Source: Dactylis glomerata (lineage: Eukaryota; Streptophyta; Magnoliopsida; Poales; Poaceae). From it: 64,000 nucleotides of DNA. Below, one piece after another: positions 23,954 to 37,043 of this stretch. Both the position numbers and the translations under genes were made by a program. The stretch spans positions 310,001-374,000 of the forward strand of contig QXEO01000881.1 of NCBI GenBank assembly GCA_007115705.1. Direction: 5' to 3'. The first letter of the stretch is position 1. Every line of letters starts with the position of its first letter. The notes under the pieces were generated by a model. It ran no database searches and was not told the DNA's origin. It saw only the letters and a list, made by a program, of their open reading frames with translations.

Positions 23954-24917
23954 AAGAGCAAGCAATACAAAAACAACGATAACTTTTGCATCTGGACTCC
24001 ATCCATAAAAATATCATAGTACAACAAAGGAGGGTAAAATCAAATGAAAAAATGTTTGACCTCTCTTCAAATACAAACCAATAAAACCTCCAACACCAAA
24101 AATGCAAAATGTTTTCCATACGAAATCCGTTTTTGGTGAGCTTGGGATTAACGTGAAGATAACCACAAGCTCTAAAACCTCACATAGATAAAAGCCAAAT
24201 AAGAACTAAGAAAATGATGCCAAGTATGCAATGGTTTGAGCTCTCTCTGAACGATACGATTAGGTTACTCACTCGAGAGAGCCCCTCTTGATAGTACGAC
24301 CATCGAACCTAAAACACGGTCTCCCAATCACTATGAGACCGGTAAGAAAGAAACCCTATCAAGATCATATATTTGCCTTGCACATTCCACTTGAGCTAGA
24401 TGGTGACGATCTTGATCTTCTCAAGTTAGACTACCTTTCTTGATTGCGCTTGCTCGGTGAAGTCTTGCGGATTGCTCCCCCATACTTCACTATGGGAGAG
24501 ACACTAGTAGAAATATCTTCACATGTCCATTACCACCAAATGGACATCGACCTTCAAGCAAATGATATCTTATAGATGCCTATCTTGAACTTGCGTTTTG
24601 ACTTGATCAACATTGCACTTCATCTTCCTTCATAATGATGATGTCTTGAGAATGCACATGAGAGCTCACTCCATCTTATTCCTCAAGACATACTATATAG
24701 GCTCAATTCCCTTATGACCAATCTTCGGATCACTCCTTGAATAACACCTTGATCATCACATAATCTTCTTTATTTTCATCTTCTTACAACCTTGAAACCA
24801 ACATATGGCTCAAGCGTTGTCCACGAACAAGTCCTACAAATATAACTCAATGCAAACATTAGTCTATAGGGATTGTCATTAATTACCAAAACCGCACATG
24901 GGGCACATGCTATTTCA

Positions 24918-25877
24918 ATAATGTATATATATTCTCTATCATCGCAATGTAAAATCATCTAGGATTTATCTAGTCAATTCTGAACACTTTCAAAACATGC
25001 TAAATGTGATGTCCTTGCATTTGCGAGGTTTACAATGCTAGTTACAAGCTAAAAATGACAACACATGGACTTCCCAAAAAAACCTCCGGGTATGGGGGCT
25101 TCTAGTGGCCTGTTATCCAAATGGACTTCCTTGGGTTAAGTTGAAGCTCTATGATTATGTCATCAAATATGATTTACCAACATGTTCTCTAAAATAGTTT
25201 TGCCATGCGAAACTACTTTAGTCATAAAAGTACCACATGCAACAAAGTCAATCAAACTTACTTCCACTCATGAGAGAAAGTCTCAAGTCATTGTCAGAAG
25301 GAAGAAGGGTGCCCATGCGCAACCATCGAGATTGAATTTTCTAAATTCACTTGTTAGCATGCCATTAGATGTGCATGTAGATGAAATGTCTAAGCCTTAC
25401 TACTGCATCTCTACCATCAAAACCACACATGGAGAGAGAGACCCAAAACCATCTCTGTGGAAGGAAAACCCCACTATCATGTGTTGGCGGCAAAGTAGCA
25501 AGTGATGTAGATTGGCGATTAGATGTGGGGCTTCCCTCCTAACACCTTAGTCGCTTGGAAGAGGCCAATTCATGTTGTATTGTGGACCTGATGATCCACT
25601 TTTCAAATATATTCGTGGGGCCAAACCCATGCCCTAGGCATTCCATCACACTCTTCAAAGCCACCAATGACGAACAATTTTTTTAGGATCCCTCAGCAGT
25701 CACACTTTTGAGGATCAGAAGGGCTTTTATTTGTTAGATATGGGGCTCGAGCAACAGGTCACAGATTAAAGAGAATTATAATGAAGCTCCCCTAGATTTT
25801 ATTCATGGTGTGATCACAAGATCGTACAAAGTGTTTACAAGATTGAATGTAGTAATCATTCATACAATTTATCTTAT
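24918..25877. other. Unassigned DNA between two elements
   Basis: No recognisable gene, LTR or terminal repeat. A 107-codon plus-strand ORF at 25182-25505 has no recognisable domain and no support. The sequence may be an old degraded element. Confidence 0.5.
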
Positions 25878-26857
25878 TGTTGCGGGCAGGATGACCACCC
25901 AGTTGGGAACCCCAAGAGGAAGGTATGATGAGTACAACAGCAAATTTTCCCTCAGTAAGAAACCAAGGTTTGTCGAATCCAGGAAAAAGCCAAACGTCTG
26001 AAGGTGATGCCCGCTAGCTTCATGACAGCTCCGGACAATTTATAAGGCGTCTCGTCCAGGCTTTGCTTTGCGAGCGGCAACGTGGAACCTGCACACAACA
26101 CAACCAAATACTTTGCTCCCAACTTATGATGAGGTTGTCAATCTCACCGGTTTGCTGTAAACAAAGGTATGAGCGTATCGAGTGGAAAGCAATAGTAGTA
26201 TGCGAGAAAGTAAACAGTGCGAGTAAAGTAAACAAGTGATAGCAATATAAAGGAAATTGGACCGGGGTCCACAGTTCACTAGTGGTGTCTCTCCATAAGA
26301 TAAATAACACATGCTGGGTAAACAAATTACAGTTGGGCAATTGATAGAATAAAGATAATGTGCATATGTCGCGAGGATCACTATGACATTTACTCTAGGC
26401 ATTACAACAAAATACATAGACCGCCATCCAACTGCATCTATGACTAATAATCCACTAACGGGGATATCGTCCGAACACCCCATGAGTATTAAGTTGCGAA
26501 CAACAGATAACTGCACTAAGCATAGTGTGTAATGTAAACAAAGCATATGCCCTTGGGACATAAGAATGTTGTTTTCTCCCTAGTGGCAACAACACATCTA
26601 CAACCTTAGAGGTTTCTGTCACTCCCCCAGATTAAGTAGAGGCATGAACCCAACTATCGATCATAAATACCCCCTCTTGGAGTCACTAGTATCTACTTGG
26701 CCAAGATAGCTACTAACAATGGAGAGCACGCAAGATCATAAACAACATAGAGATAACATAAGATAATATTCAGCACATCAACTCAACATAACACCAATAT
26801 TCATCGGATCCCAACAAACACAACATGTAGAATTTCATAACGGTGATCTCGATCATG

Positions 26858-26862
26858 TAAGG
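26858..26862. repeat. A3 target-site duplication (left, TAAGG)
   Basis: TAAGG here and TAATG at 45278-45282 differ by one base. The uninterrupted B LTR has TAGGG at this place (complement near 35990), so both copies have probably mutated. Confidence 0.75.
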
Positions 26863-28374
26863 TGATGACCCACAAGTATAGGGGGTGTATCGTAGTACTT
26901 TCAATAAATAAGAGTGTCGAACCCAACAAGGAGTAGAAGGTGTTGACAAGTGGTTTTGATCAAGGTTTCACTGCAAATACTAGCAAACGGGTTTTCAGGG
27001 GTATTTCATAATGCAAATAAATAAAGTGCGAGTAAATAAAAGACAGTAGTAATAATTGCAGCAAGTGGCCCAATCCTTTCTTTAGCAAAGGACAAGCCGG
27101 TTGTGTAACTTATGATGACCAAACGTTCTCGAGGACACATGGGAGTTTCTGTCAAGTGCTTTCGCTTCATTCTGCTAAATAATCTTTACTGGTTTGATAA
27201 GTGTTATGGGGGTGAACCTGTGCTAGCGCACTACCCTTACTAGGATAAATACACACTTGTGATTATACCCCTTGCAAGCATCCGCAAATACAAGAAAGTA
27301 ATTAAGATAAATCTAACCACAACCTTAAACTCTAAGATCCTAAGCTCCCTGGTGCAATGGTTTCCCAACGGAGGTTTAGGTTTTTGTCACTCCAGCAACC
27401 CCACAATTGGTAGCCAAATACACAATGCATCTCACTAGGCCCATAAATGGTGAAGTATCATGTAGTCGACGTTCACATGACACCACTAGTGAAATAGCAC
27501 CACAACAAATAAATATCAAACCATTAAATATTACTCAACATAATTCCACTACTAACGACTTGACTTCTCCCCTGTCCTCAAGAACTAAATTAACTACTCA
27601 CAAGACATCATATGGATCATGATCAGAGGTGAAATAATGGTAAATAACAATCTGAACATAAACCTTAATTCAACGGTTCCACTCAATAGCATCAACCACA
27701 AGAGTAATCAACACCAGGAAAGTTTTGCCTAAGAATTTGACAAGATTCAACTCAAGATGTTACAGCGGGATGGCATGGTGATGGTGGAGATGAAGGTGCT
27801 GGTGATGGAGATGATGATGATGATCCCGATGAAGTCCGGTGCGATGGTGATGACGATGGCGATGATCTCCCCTCTCTGGGAAGGAATTTCCCTGGCAGAT
27901 TTCTGCCTGCCGGAGAGCTTTTCTCTCTCTGGTGTTTTTCGCCCCGCAGAGGCGACGGTGTCTCTCTCTGAGCCCCCCTTGACTTAGGTTTTCGGGGACG
28001 ATGAAGTACGCGCAGGGGCGAGACCTGAAGTGGGCCAGGGTGGCCTGACAGTAGGCCGGCGCGGCCAGGGGCCAGGCCGCGCCCCCTACGTGTGAGCCTG
28101 CCCCTGGCTCCTCTCGCCTCCTCCTTCTGGCTTCCTGAGTCTTTCGGCAAAATATAATTTTTTGGTATTTTTCTGGAATTTTCCTGATCTTCCAAAATAT
28201 GGTGTCTTGACGGTCCTTTTCGAGCAGAATCCTGACTCCAGCAGCAAATCCTCCAACGATCATCAAACATGTAAAAACAGAGGAAACAACATAAGTATCA
28301 TCTCTAAATATGAAATATATGAATGAATAACAGTAAATTATGATGCAAAATAGTGATGCAAAATAGACGTATCA
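26863..28374 (-). repeat. A3 3' LTR
   Basis: 1512 bp, tgatgaccc to acgtatca. The hairpin ggcgcggccag/ctggccgcgcc equivalent lies near 28058-28082 with slight changes. Confidence 0.92.
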
Positions 28375-28387
28375 ACCCCCCAAGCTT
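28375..28387 (-). other. A3 polypurine tract
   Basis: AAGCTTGGGGGGT on the element strand adjoins the 3' LTR; one G shorter than in A1 and A2. Confidence 0.88.
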
Positions 28388-29093
28388 AGGCCTCGCTTGT
28401 CCCCAAGTGAAAACTAAACTCGGTAAACTTGACCACAGGTTTATGGAGTGAAGTGTCGATAATCAAAATACGGACAAGAAGCATCACATTCACCAAGGCA
28501 CAAGTTATAATAGACAACAACTTCCCTTTATATAATATAGACTTGCAATAAGTAAAGGGAATCACATATAAAGATGCACAAAGTAAACTATAATTGGTGG
28601 TGGCAAACCTTAGTTCTTGGTCAGAGAACAATGAACAAACTATACTAGCCTTTGAATGGAGCCCTTTTTAAAATAGAGCTAATATAGCAAAAACCATATG
28701 CTCAACGAAACAAACTTTTTGTATCCATAGAAAGCTTTCAAAGATATATTCCTTCAGACAAAAGCATTGTACTAACAAAAGAAGTTAGTAAACATGATTA
28801 AACGGATCAACATATGGATGAGTGAAACATAACAACTCAAATGCTTGCTTGAGATAGAAGGGAATAGGTTGACTTAACATGAAAGTAAAAGACAGGCCCT
28901 TCGCAGAGGGAAGTAGGGATTAAACATGTGCTAGAGATTTTCATTTGTAAAACAGAGGTAAAAAGTTATTTTGAGAGGTGGTTGCTTTTGTCAACGACTA
29001 GCAACGGAGTTCTTGATATCTTCCATACTAAACAAGTGAGAGCGGTTCCGAGATGTTTGATTAATTGGCACATTGGTGCTCTTTTATAGCTTG

Positions 29094-29181
29094 GCACTCC
29101 TCCCCACCTTTCCCTTTCTCAAACCATGGCTAACCGATTCCATCGGGTGCCGACCAACTTTCACATACCATGGAGGAGTGC
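29094..29181 (-). other. Conserved 3' noncoding stem-loop (A3)
   Basis: GCACTCCTCC (29094-29103) and GGAGGAGTGC (29172-29181) are perfect inverted repeats even though this copy is old. Confidence 0.75.
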
Positions 29182-30013
29182 CTTTTTTCTTTTCTTTTTG
29201 AGATTATAATGGTCTGACCAGCTCCCTTGCAAAATTAGTGACGAGCAGATGAAGCTGCCTAGTCAAGGCGTACTTAATTTAGTATGGAAGATAACAAACC
29301 CATCCAATATGTCCTCATGAGCTAAAAACAGTGGCACAAAATGAGAAGTGTTTGAAGGTTTTTGAAAGGTAGCACATGAAAATTTACTTGGAATAGCTTG
29401 AAATACCATGCATAGGGATTTATAGTGGACTCTTTGGAAATGACTTGGCTTTTGGGAATTGGATGCACGAGAAGTATTCCCTCTCAGTACAGGTTTTTGG
29501 CTAGCAAGGCTGGGTGGCAAACATAAGAGTTGCATGAAACAAACAGACATACATATAATAAGAACAATCATGCAACTTCCTTGAAGGTACAACGATTTTA
29601 ACTTTGAGAATAATAATGCTTATAAGCCAATCATGAAGGAAAACTGAGGTGATGTAACTACAAGCACTTCTTTCTTCTTTTCTACTCAAACCTTAAGGTA
29701 ATGTTGCTACTGACTAAGCTAAGTTTGCCAAAACCAACTAAATTTACTCACGCTCCCAAAGTGATACCAATACTAATCAACAAGACTAATCATATAAGAA
29801 ACATTGCAAACGAAAATGAAGTATGCGGAAAGTAAATGATAAAACTTCTCATTAATATTTCATTACCGCAACTCACACCAAGGGATACATAGATAACCAA
29901 CTAAGGAGGATACTTCCACACTGCAAACTATTCTATAGGATAATTTCTCTATTCATGATATGACTCTACTTGAAAAGTAAATGAGTAAAAGGTGATGATG
30001 TGATACCGCGGCA

Positions 30014-30026
30014 CTCCCCCAAGCTT
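30014..30026 (-). other. Internal PPT-like motif after ORF3 (A3)
   Basis: AAGCTTGGGGGAG on the element strand, same position as in A1 and A2. Confidence 0.65.
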
Positions 30027-30062
30027 GGAACAAGCCAAGGGGATGCCAATACCGATGACGAA

Positions 30063-30419
30063 TTACTCCTTTGGCGGTAGTGGAATCAGCCTTGGATTAA
30101 TGAAATATTCCAGCATCCTGCGAAGCCTGAGATTCTCTTCTTGAAGTATCTCTACCTCCTTCTCCAGAACTCGATATTGAGCGCAAAACTCGTCAGTGAC
30201 CAGCATACCCTCTTCTATCACAGGCATGGAGTTTAGATCCAAGACGTGTAGCATTGGTCCCTGCATATTATGAGAAAAGATACGTCTAGCTTTCGTTGGT
30301 CCTTCAAAAGTAGGGTTTCTTGCCCTCGATCTTCCAGCCTCCTGCTCTTTCTTCAGCTTGGGTTCTTGGTGATCATCTTCCCTGGGCCTTTTGCCCTTGT
30401 TGTCGCTTGAAGAGGCCAT
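30063..30419 (-). CDS. Third ORF downstream of pol, 118 aa (A3)
   Basis: Homologue of the A1 ORF with the same length, beginning MASSSDNKGKRPRED and ending PLPPKE. Roughly three quarters of residues match by eye, including NPTFEGPTKARRIFS, HVLDL and EEGMLV. The C-terminal EKEVEILQEENLRLRRMLEY has heptad-like Leu, Ile and Glu spacing, suggesting a coiled coil. The N-terminal part has a lysine/arginine-rich patch (KRPREDDHQEPKLKKEQ) that could be a nuclear localisation or nucleic-acid-binding segment; this is inference. The frame is open although pol next to it is broken at least six times. At 118 codons that is weak evidence of selection. Confidence 0.6.
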   Translation of the reverse strand: MASSSDNKGKRPREDDHQEPKLKKEQEAGRSRARNPTFEGPTKARRIFSHNMQGPMLHVLDLNSMPVIEEGMLVTDEFCAQYRVLEKEVEILQEENLRLRRMLEYFINPRLIPLPPKE

Positions 30420-30514
30420 GGCGCTCTTAAAACTTAAGATCAACTCCTGACAGAAACAGCTAGAAACAAAACATGACGAGAAAACGATATACAAACCTCG
30501 GGGACTCCGGGCGA

Positions 30515-30521
30515 TTATATA
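30515..30521 (-). promoter_or_regulatory. TATA box upstream of ORF3 (A3)
   Basis: TATATAA on the element strand, within cgcctatataatcgcccgg, about 95 bp before the ORF3 ATG. It is the best match among the three A copies to a canonical plant TATA box. Confidence 0.55.
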
Positions 30522-30588
30522 GGCGAAAATTATACATCGAGGCGAAATTACAGGAGGAAACCGGGGCGGAAACGAGTTCCGAGGTGTC

Positions 30589-30627
30589 CTCACACCAGGG
30601 CGGCGTGCCAGGGCCCCCTGTGTGTCA
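30589..30627. repeat. Degenerate GC hairpin upstream of ORF3 (A3)
   Basis: Flanking tcacacc and tgtgtc remain, but the GGCGCGGCC core is partly deleted (ggcgtgccagggcccc). Confidence 0.55.
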
Positions 30628-30746
30628 GGAGCACCCGGACTCCTTTTCCTGCCCGTTTTTGTCTCATGATTTTTCATATTTAGTAAAAACAACAAAAATA
30701 TTAAAGGAAGAGTTCAACGTGAAACTTTTCTGACTAGAACTTTTAC

Positions 30747-33700
30747 CTATTCAAAAATGAACTCTGCAGGTTCCTGCAAATTGTCTTGGATGAATTCTTC
30801 CGGAGAAACTGTTTCAATAACATCAACATCTTCATTATAAGAATCTCCAGCAATATAATGTTTGAGTCTTTGCCCATTCACCACTTGTGTAGTGTCATCT
30901 TTCAACGAGGCAATCTTTATCGCACCTGAGCGGTACACTTAAACAATAACATATGGTCCTTCCCATTTAGAGAGTAATTTTCCTGAAAAAAATCTGAGAC
31001 GAGACCTATACAATAGAACTTTCTCACCAACATGAAACTCTCTTTTAAGAATTCTCTTGTCATGCCATCGCTTGACTTTCTCTTTGAAAAGTCTGGCATT
31101 CTCATAGGCTTCGTTTCTCCACTCATCTAGAGAGCTCAAATCTAACAACCTTTTCTTACCGGCTAGTTTAAAATCCCTATTAAGCTCTTTCACTGTCCAA
31201 AAAGCTTTGTGTTCTAATTCTAAAGGCAAGTGACACGCTTTTCCATAAACCATTTTGTAAGGAGACATACCCATGGGGTTCTTATAAGCAGTTCTATAAG
31301 CCCATAAAGCATCGTTTAACTTACTAGCCCAGTTTTTCCTAGATCTATTGACAGTCTTCTGCAAGATAGACTTGATCTCTCTATTTGAAAGCTCTACCTG
31401 CCCACTAGTTTGGGGATGATAAGCAGAAGCAATTCTGTGATTAACATCATATCTAGCAAGAGTTTTTCTAAAACCACTGTGAATAAAATGAGAACCTCCA
31501 TCAGTCATAAGATATCTAGGCACACCAAACATAGGAAAAATAACATCCTTAAGCATTTTTAACGAAGTCTCACCATCGGCACTCTTTGTAGGTATGGCTT
31601 CTACCCATTTAGTAACATAATCAACAGCAACAAGTATGTGGGTATAGCCTTTTGAAGGAGGAAAAGGACCCATAAAGTCAAATCCCCAACAATTAAACGG
31701 TTCAATAACAAGAGTTTAGCTCATAGGCATTTCATTGCGTCTAGAAATATTACCTACTCTTTGACATTCATCGCAAGATAAAACATACCTTCTAGCATCT
31801 TTAAAGAGGGTAGGCCAATAAAAACCTGATTGCAGAACCTTTTGTGCGGTTCTATCTCCAGCATGATGTCCTCCATAAGCACTGCCATGGCATTTTCTTA
31901 ATATCTCCTATTGCTCATATTCCGGTACGCATCTTCGCATAATACCATCAACTTCTTCTTTATATAAGTGTGGGTCATCCCAAAAGTAATGCCTCAAATC
32001 ATAAAAGAATTTCCTTCTTTGCTGAGCTGTAAAGGTTGGAGGCAAATACTTGGAAACAATAAAGTTAGCATAATCAGCATACCAAGGAAGGTCTCGCGAA
32101 GTTACATTTATAGAAGCCAACTGCTCATTTGTAAAACTATCATTAACAGGAATAGGATCAAAAGAAATGTTTTCCAATCTAGACAAGTTGTCAGCAACAG
32201 GATTTTCAGCACCTTTCCTATCTACGATATGCAAATCAAACTCTTGTAAAAGTAACACCCATCTAATAAGCCTAGGCTTAGCACCCTTCTTAGTCATAAG
32301 ATATCTAATAGCAGCGTGATCAGTATGAATAGTAACTTTAGAATCAACAATGTAAGATCTAAACTTATCACATGCAAAAACGACAGCAAGAAACTCTTTC
32401 TCAGTGGTAGCATAATTCTTCTGAGCAGCATCAAGAGTCTTACTAGCATAATGAATAACATTCAACTTATTGTCTACGCGCTGTCCAAGAACAGCTCCAA
32501 CAGCAAAATCACTAGCATCACACATAATTTCAAAGGGTAAATTCCAATCAGGTGGTTGAACAATAGGAGCAGTAGTTAAAGCCTTCTTAAGAGTTTCAAA
32601 AGCTTCCTTACAATCATCATCAAAGACAAATGGTACATCTTTTTGAAGAAGATTAGTAAGAGGCTTTGAAATCTTAGAGAAATCTTTAATAAACCTCCTA
32701 TAGAAACTAGCATGACCAAGAATGCTACGAATACCTTTAACATCTCCGGGACATGGCATTTTCTCAATTGCCTCAACTTTTTCTCTGTCAACTTCAATAC
32801 CTCTTACAGAAATTTTATATCCAAGGACAATTCCTTCATTTACCATAAAGTGGCATTTCTCCCAATTAAGAACAAGATTAGTTTCTTCACACCTCTGCAA
32901 AACTTTATCAAGATTGTGCAAACAATTATCAAAAGAAGTTCCATACATGGAGAAGTCGTCCATGAAAACCTCCACAATTTCTTCACAAAAGCCATGAAAA
33001 TAGCAGACATGCATCTTTGAAAAGTAGCAGGAGCATTGCATAAACCAAAAGGCATGCGTCTATAAGCATAAGTTCCATAAGGACAAGTAAAAGTGGGTTT
33101 CTCTTAATCTTCCTTTCTAACAGCAATCTGAGAGAAACCGGAATAACCATCAAGAAAACAAAAGTGCGACTTCTTAGACAACCTTTCTAACATCTGATCT
33201 ATAAACGATAAAGGATAATGATCTTTCTTAGTAACCTTGTTAACCTTCCTATAGTCCATGCACATCCTATAACCAACTAATACCCTTTGAGGAATAAGCT
33301 CGTTATTCTCATTAGGCACAACAGTCATACCTCCTTTCTTAGGAACACAATGAACATGACTAACCCATTGACTATCAGTGATAGGATAAATAATACCAGC
33401 ATCAAGGAGCTTCAATACCTCATTTCTTACCACATTCTTCATCTTGGGAATTAAGCGGCGTTGATGCTCCACAACCGGCTTTGCGTCTTTTTCCATGTTA
33501 ATAGCATGCTGACATAAAGTGGGACAAATCCCTTTTAAATCATCAAGAGTATATCCCATAGCTCCTCGGTGTTTCCTCAATATCTCCAATAACCTTTCTT
33601 CTTCCTTTCCTGAAAGCTTAGAACTAATAATAACATGATATATTTTCTTATCATCTATATAAGCATATTTAAGATCATCAGGTAAATGTTTTAATTCAAA

Positions 33701-35346
33701 AACAGGATCTTCCTTAGGTGGCAAAGTGGTACCAAGATCCTCCACAGGTAAATTGTGCTTGATTAATGGTTGTTGACGAAGGAAAATATCATCAATCTCT
33801 TCTCTTTCCTTACTGAAAACATCACTCTCATGATCTTACATGAATTGCTGCAAAGCATTATTAGGAGCAAGAGCAATAGAAGCAAGCTGTTCAACTCGAA
33901 AATTTTCATTAGGCATGTTATTTTCATAAGAAGTCTTAGCAAACTTGGAAAAATTAAACTCATAAGACTCTCCATTAAACTTAGTGAAAATTTTCTCCTT
34001 CTTACAGTCTATCACAGCGCCACAAGTATTCAAAAAGGGTCTACCAAAAATAATAGGATAAGTTTTACTAGCCTCCTTACCAAGTACTAGAAAATCAGTG
34101 GGGTATTTAGTCTTACCGCATAGGACTTCCACATCTCGAACAATACCAAGAGGCCAAACAGTCTCTCTATTAGCGAGTTGAACAACTACATCAATATCTT
34201 CAAGTTCACAAGCGCCAATCTCATGCATAATTTCTTGGTAAAGCTCTAAAGGAATGTCACTTGCACTAGCACCAATGTCACATAAACCATAATAGCAATG
34301 ATCACCAATCCTGACAGAAATAATAGGAACACTTGTTTTCCTATGCCTTTTAGGCTGCGAGAGAATGTTAGAAGCATCTTCACAAAAGAGAATATATTCA
34401 TCCCCTACATCTTTAGTAACAAGGTCCTTCAATATAGCTACAGGAGACTTAATAGTAATTTGCTCATCAAGCGCTACAGCTTTCTTAGTGCTTTTATTAG
34501 ACACACTTACCAAAGTAGAATACTTTTTTACCTTAGCAGGGAAAGGTGTCTTCTCAAAATAAGGTTCAGGCACAATGCTATCAACAGTACAAACTTCAGT
34601 AGCTGCAGCAGGAATATGACTAATAGAATCTTTATAAGGCGCATGATATTTGTTCCAATCTTTCTTCAGAACATCAAGATAAGAGGCAAAAGCCTTAAGA
34701 CAATTAGAAAGTATTTGAGAATCAAGACCATAAGCAATGCTAACACTATGAAAGTCATCGGTTCCCATAAAAGTTTTAATGCATTCATAATCATAATTTA
34801 TACCTGACTTCCTACCTTTGTCGTTTTCCCATCCTTCAGCATTTTCTTGGATACGGTCAAGGAGATTCCACTTAGCATCTTCCTTCATATGAGTAAATGA
34901 TCCAAAACAGGAGGCATCTAAATAATCCTTATCAGGAAGAGCAAGCCGCGCATAAAAATTATCAATAACAATATTATTGGGGAGCTCATGAATGGGACAT
35001 TTGAGCATTAGCAACTTCAATCTCCCCCACGCTTGGGCAATACTCTCTCCATCATGAGGCCAAAAGTTATATATCCGATTACGATCTTTATGAATTTTAC
35101 TTGGAGGATAAAACTTGGAATAAAAGAGAGGCACAATTTCCTCCCATGCAATAGATGGACCATCTTTAAGCAGCCGATACCACTCCTCAGCTCTGCCTTT
35201 CAATGATAAAGAGAATAGCTTCCTCTTGACCTGGCTCGGTGAAATACCTGCACACTTGAACAACTCGCATAATTCATGTATAAAAAGTAAGTGATCACCC
35301 GGATGGACAGTTCCATCTCCTGAATAGCAGTTATCCATAACACGCT
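30747..35346 (-). pseudogene. Gag-pol pseudogene, main part (A3)
   Basis: Encodes the rest of gag, protease, RT, RNase H and integrase. Nonsense codons occur at 33836-33838, 33104-33106, 31908-31910, 31716-31718 and 30939-30941. A 1-bp deletion in an A run near 33000 shifts the frame just before the RT FMDD motif, which itself is intact. The protein ends AEFIFE at 30747. The 5' end of gag is displaced to 43520-43640 by the B insertion. Confidence 0.9.
35342..35346. repeat. B element target-site duplication ACGCT (left)
   Basis: ACGCT precedes the B element here and recurs at 43515-43519. Removing the element and one copy restores the A3 gag frame (…KIVER then VMDNCYSG). Confidence 0.95.
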
Positions 35347-35638
35347 TGATACGTCTCAAACGTATCTATAATTTTTGATGCTCCATGCTTTTTTTTACAC
35401 CATTTGCCTATTGTTTCATTACACTTAGTGGCACTTTTATGCATTTTCCGGAACTAACCTATTAACAAGTGCCACAGTGCCAGTTTCCTGTTTTCTGCTG
35501 TTTTTGTGTTTCAGAAGTGATACACAGGAAATATTCTCGGAATTGGACGAAACAAGTTCCTGAAGTCTTATTTTACCCGGAAGCTTCCAGAGATCCGAAG
35601 GAGAGTAGGAGGCGAGGGACCAGGGGCCCACACGCACA

Positions 35639-35670
35639 GGTGGCGCGGCCAGCCCCTGGCCCGCGCCACC
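35639..35670. repeat. GC hairpin in B 5' LTR
   Basis: GGTGGCGCGGCCAG (35639-35652), 3-nt loop, then CTGG-C-CCGCGCCACC (35656-35670) with a one-base bulge. Flanking cacacg and cgtgtgtg extend the dyad. It lies about 50-80 bp upstream of the TATA box. Confidence 0.82.
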
Positions 35671-35716
35671 CCCGTGTGTGGCCGCCTGGCCCCTCATCTG
35701 ACATCGTCCCTTCGCC

Positions 35717-35723
35717 TATAAAG
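35717..35723 (+). promoter_or_regulatory. TATA box of B 5' LTR
   Basis: TATAAAG in ccttcgcctataaagacccc, repeated at 42217-42223 in the 3' LTR. It would define the U3/R boundary shortly downstream. Confidence 0.7.
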
Positions 35724-37025
35724 ACCCCCCGATGGAAAAAAACCTAAGTACCCGATCAGATTTCCAGAACACATCGCGATCCGCCACCACCGTCGACCTG
35801 AAGATCGGGAGGGTCCAGAAGCTCTTCCCGGCACCCTGCCGGAGAGGGGAATCGCCACCAGAGGTCTTCTTCATCGCCATGCTTGCCTCCGGAGCGATGA
35901 GTGAGTAGTCTACCTTGGACTATGGGTCCATAGCAGTAGCTAGATGGTTGTCTTCTCCACCATGTGCTTCATGTTTAGATCTCATGAGCTGCCCTACATG
36001 ATTGAGATCACCGTTATGTAATTCTACATGTTTGGTTTGTTGGGATCTGATGAATATTGGTGTTTATGATTAAGTTGCTGTACTGAATTATATCTTTTTT
36101 TATCTCTATGTTGTTTATGATCTTGCATGCTCTCCGTTGTTAGTAGCTATCTTGGCTGAGTAGTTGCTAGTGACTCCAAGAGGGGGTATTTATGCTCGAT
36201 AGTGGGTTCATGCCTCTATTTCACCTGGGGGAGTGACAGAAACCTCTAAGGTGGTAGATGTGCTGTTGCTACTAGGGAGAAAACAACATTCATATGCTCA
36301 AGGGCATATGCTTTGTTTACATTACACACTTTGCTTAATGCAATTATCTGTTGTTCGCAACTTAATACTACTGGGGTGTTCGGATTGATATCCCCGGGAG
36401 TGGATTATTAGTCATAGATGCAGTTGGATGGCGGTCTATGTATTTTGTTGTAATGCCCAGAGTAAATCTCATAGTGATCTTCTTGACATATCACGTTTAT
36501 CTTTATTCTATCAATTGCCCAACTGTAATTTGTTTACCCAGCATGTGCTATTTTATCTATGGAGAGACACCACTAGTGAACTGTGGACCCCGGTCCTATT
36601 TACATCATATTGCTATCACCTGTTTACTTTACTCGCACTGTTTACTTTACTCGCATACTATATTGTTTTCCACTCGATACACTCATAATCTTTGTTTCAA
36701 GCAAACCGGTGAGATTGACAACCTCATCGTAAGTTGGGAGCAAAGTATTTGTTTGTGTGTGTGCAGGTTCCACGTTGTAGCTAGCAAGCAAAGCTTGGAC
36801 GAGGCGCCATATATAAATTGTCCGCTGCTGTCGCAAACTAGCAAGCATCACCTTCAGTCGTCATTGTCTCTCCTCTCCTGATCGATAAACCTTGGTATCT
36901 TAACTGAGGGAAAACTGGCCGCTACACTCATCATACCTTCCTCTTGGGGTTCCCAACGGGCTGGTCATCACCACGCACAAGGACTGTCTGCTCACACGTC
37001 AACTTGGCACTAGCAGCTATTTTTC

Positions 37026-37043
37026 TGGCGCCGTTGCCGGGGA
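37026..37043 (+). other. B primer binding site (tRNA-Asp)
   Basis: TGGCGCCGTTGCCGGGGA, 10 nt after the 5' LTR, identical to the PBS of family A. Confidence 0.92.

Larger units (their letters stand above)
2097..24917 (-). mobile_element. Solo LTR of family C, split by element A1
   Basis: The LTR is in two pieces, 2097-2760 and 23325-24917, together about 2.25 kb. It starts tgaaaggacacggatg and ends tatttca. It aligns along its length with the two 2.2-kb LTRs at 52718-54921 and 60879-63083, in the same orientation; both sides of the A1 junction match the continuous sequence near 53255-53270. No gag or internal region adjoins it, so it is probably a solo LTR left by LTR-LTR recombination. Flanks are taaat on the left and ataat on the right, a doubtful or decayed target duplication. 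It is clearly the oldest of the three C LTRs by divergence. Confidence 0.82.
28388..30062 (-). other. A3 3' noncoding region
   Basis: Noncoding, homologous to the same regions of A1 and A2, including the block shared with B and the stem-loop at 29094-29181. Confidence 0.75.
35347..37015 (+). repeat. B 5' LTR
   Basis: Starts tgatacgtctcaaacg and ends ggcactagca. It contains a GC hairpin and a TATAAAG box. Confidence 0.94.

Noticed and set aside
25182..25505. 107-aa ORF in unassigned DNA
   Set aside because: No recognisable domain or codon pattern; length is within chance for this amount of sequence.
35437..35747. Overlapping 86-92 aa ORFs in B LTRs
   Set aside because: Present on both strands across the GC hairpin and promoter of the LTR; not protein-like.
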